DNA of 17,514 nucleotides from Candidatus Omnitrophota bacterium. GTDB lineage: Bacteria; Omnitrophota; Gorgyraeia; Gygaellales; Profunditerraquicolaceae. The stretch lies in contig JAHFFQ010000013.1 of assembly GCA_023247875.1 (NCBI GenBank), positions 1 through 17,514 of the forward strand. The letters run 5' to 3'. This document shows positions 17,212 to 17,514 of the stretch, piece by piece. Each line of letters starts with the position of its first letter. The stretch's first letter is position 1. The notes below the pieces were generated by a model. That model was not told the origin of the DNA and made no database searches. It saw only the letters and a program-made list of their open reading frames with translations. Made by a program: the position numbers and the translations under genes.

Positions 17212-17514
17212 CTAACCACCTGTTTAAGGCCTCTTGCATTTTCCTCTCAAATAAATACGGCTGGATCTTATCCTGGGACTGAATGAGGCTTAGTTGATGG
17301 CTTCCGGTAATATTCTCCAACTTGAATACATAATACTGCTGGTCAACCTTTACCGCTTCGGAAACCTCCCCTAAATCCAGCTTGAACACCGCTTCCTCTA
17401 TTTCTTTACGCAGCTCCTCACCCTTCCAGACGGATAATGTATTGATAGTAAAAGTATACCTTGTCGCCAGGTCTTCCAGCTTTTTCCCCAGGCGCAGATA
17501 GTAGCTTAACTCTT
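17168..17514 (-). CDS. Parvulin-type peptidyl-prolyl isomerase, SurA-like (only the C-terminal end in the window)
   Basis: 114 residues before the stop are present, and the gene continues past the right edge. The fragment reads as the end of a parvulin rotamase domain: an EEAVFKLDLGEVSEAVKV segment followed by YYVFKLENI, the pattern of the last strands of the fold (function: cis-trans isomerisation of proline bonds, usually in envelope proteins). A C-terminal helical segment follows (ERKMQEALNRWLDEIKKQSYIKI), as seen in SurA and PrsA relatives. The position before pdxA and rsmA matches E. coli surA. The N-terminus, with any signal peptide, is not visible, so SurA, PpiD or a related parvulin cannot be told apart. 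It overlaps pdxA by 44 bases. Confidence 0.8.
   Translation of the reverse strand, partial: ELSYYLRLGKKLEDLATRYTFTINTLSVWKGEELRKEIEEAVFKLDLGEVSEAVKVDQQYYVFKLENITGSHQLSLIQSQDKIQPYLFERKMQEALNRWLDEIKKQSYIKITGN

Overview
The window is a nearly continuous run of genes on the minus strand, from a periplasmic chaperone gene at the right edge to an elongation factor G gene cut by the left edge. It looks like the chromosome of a Gram-negative-type bacterium, because a SurA-like parvulin gene implies an outer membrane. The best taxonomic guess is Candidatus Omnitrophota. That rests on one recognised trait: the secreted protein at 14099-15433 opens its mature part with a TTYYPSPYGSY motif, which I remember as recurrent in Omnitrophota secreted proteins. 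It should be confirmed with rpoB or rpoC phylogeny.

Reading in the direction of transcription (right to left): (1) the 3' end of a surA-like gene, pdxA and rsmA overlap one another, in the same order as surA-pdxA-rsmA of E. coli. (2) 15 bp further on is a secreted, phage-tail-fibre-like protein ending in a peptidase S74 (endosialidase-type) intramolecular chaperone domain. (3) Immediately after its stop codon is a strong promoter-like sequence with two A-tracts, a leader of about 130 nt, then tRNA-Thr(GGT), rpmG (L33), tRNA-Trp(CCA) and secE. Both spacers flanking rpmG hold a 110-bp double-hairpin element. (4) secE, nusG, rplK, rplA, rplJ, rplL, rpoB, rpoC, rpsL, rpsG and fusA follow with junctions of a few bases or small overlaps. 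There are two exceptions: the 123-bp rplL-rpoB spacer, made of degenerate 10-bp repeats, and the 94-bp rpsG-fusA spacer, filled by a 75-bp near-perfect palindrome.

Functionally, groups 3 and 4 are the core transcription and translation machinery: protein-export subunit SecE, elongation factor NusG, ribosomal stalk and L1/L11 proteins, RNA polymerase beta and beta-prime, S12/S7 and EF-G. They appear to form one very long transcription unit. The protein genes look intact and conventional. The most unusual content is in the small non-coding gaps: two covarying 110-bp elements, the 10-bp-period array, and the palindrome at the fusA start. No non-coding stretch exceeds 300 bp; the longest, 13914-14098, is described below.
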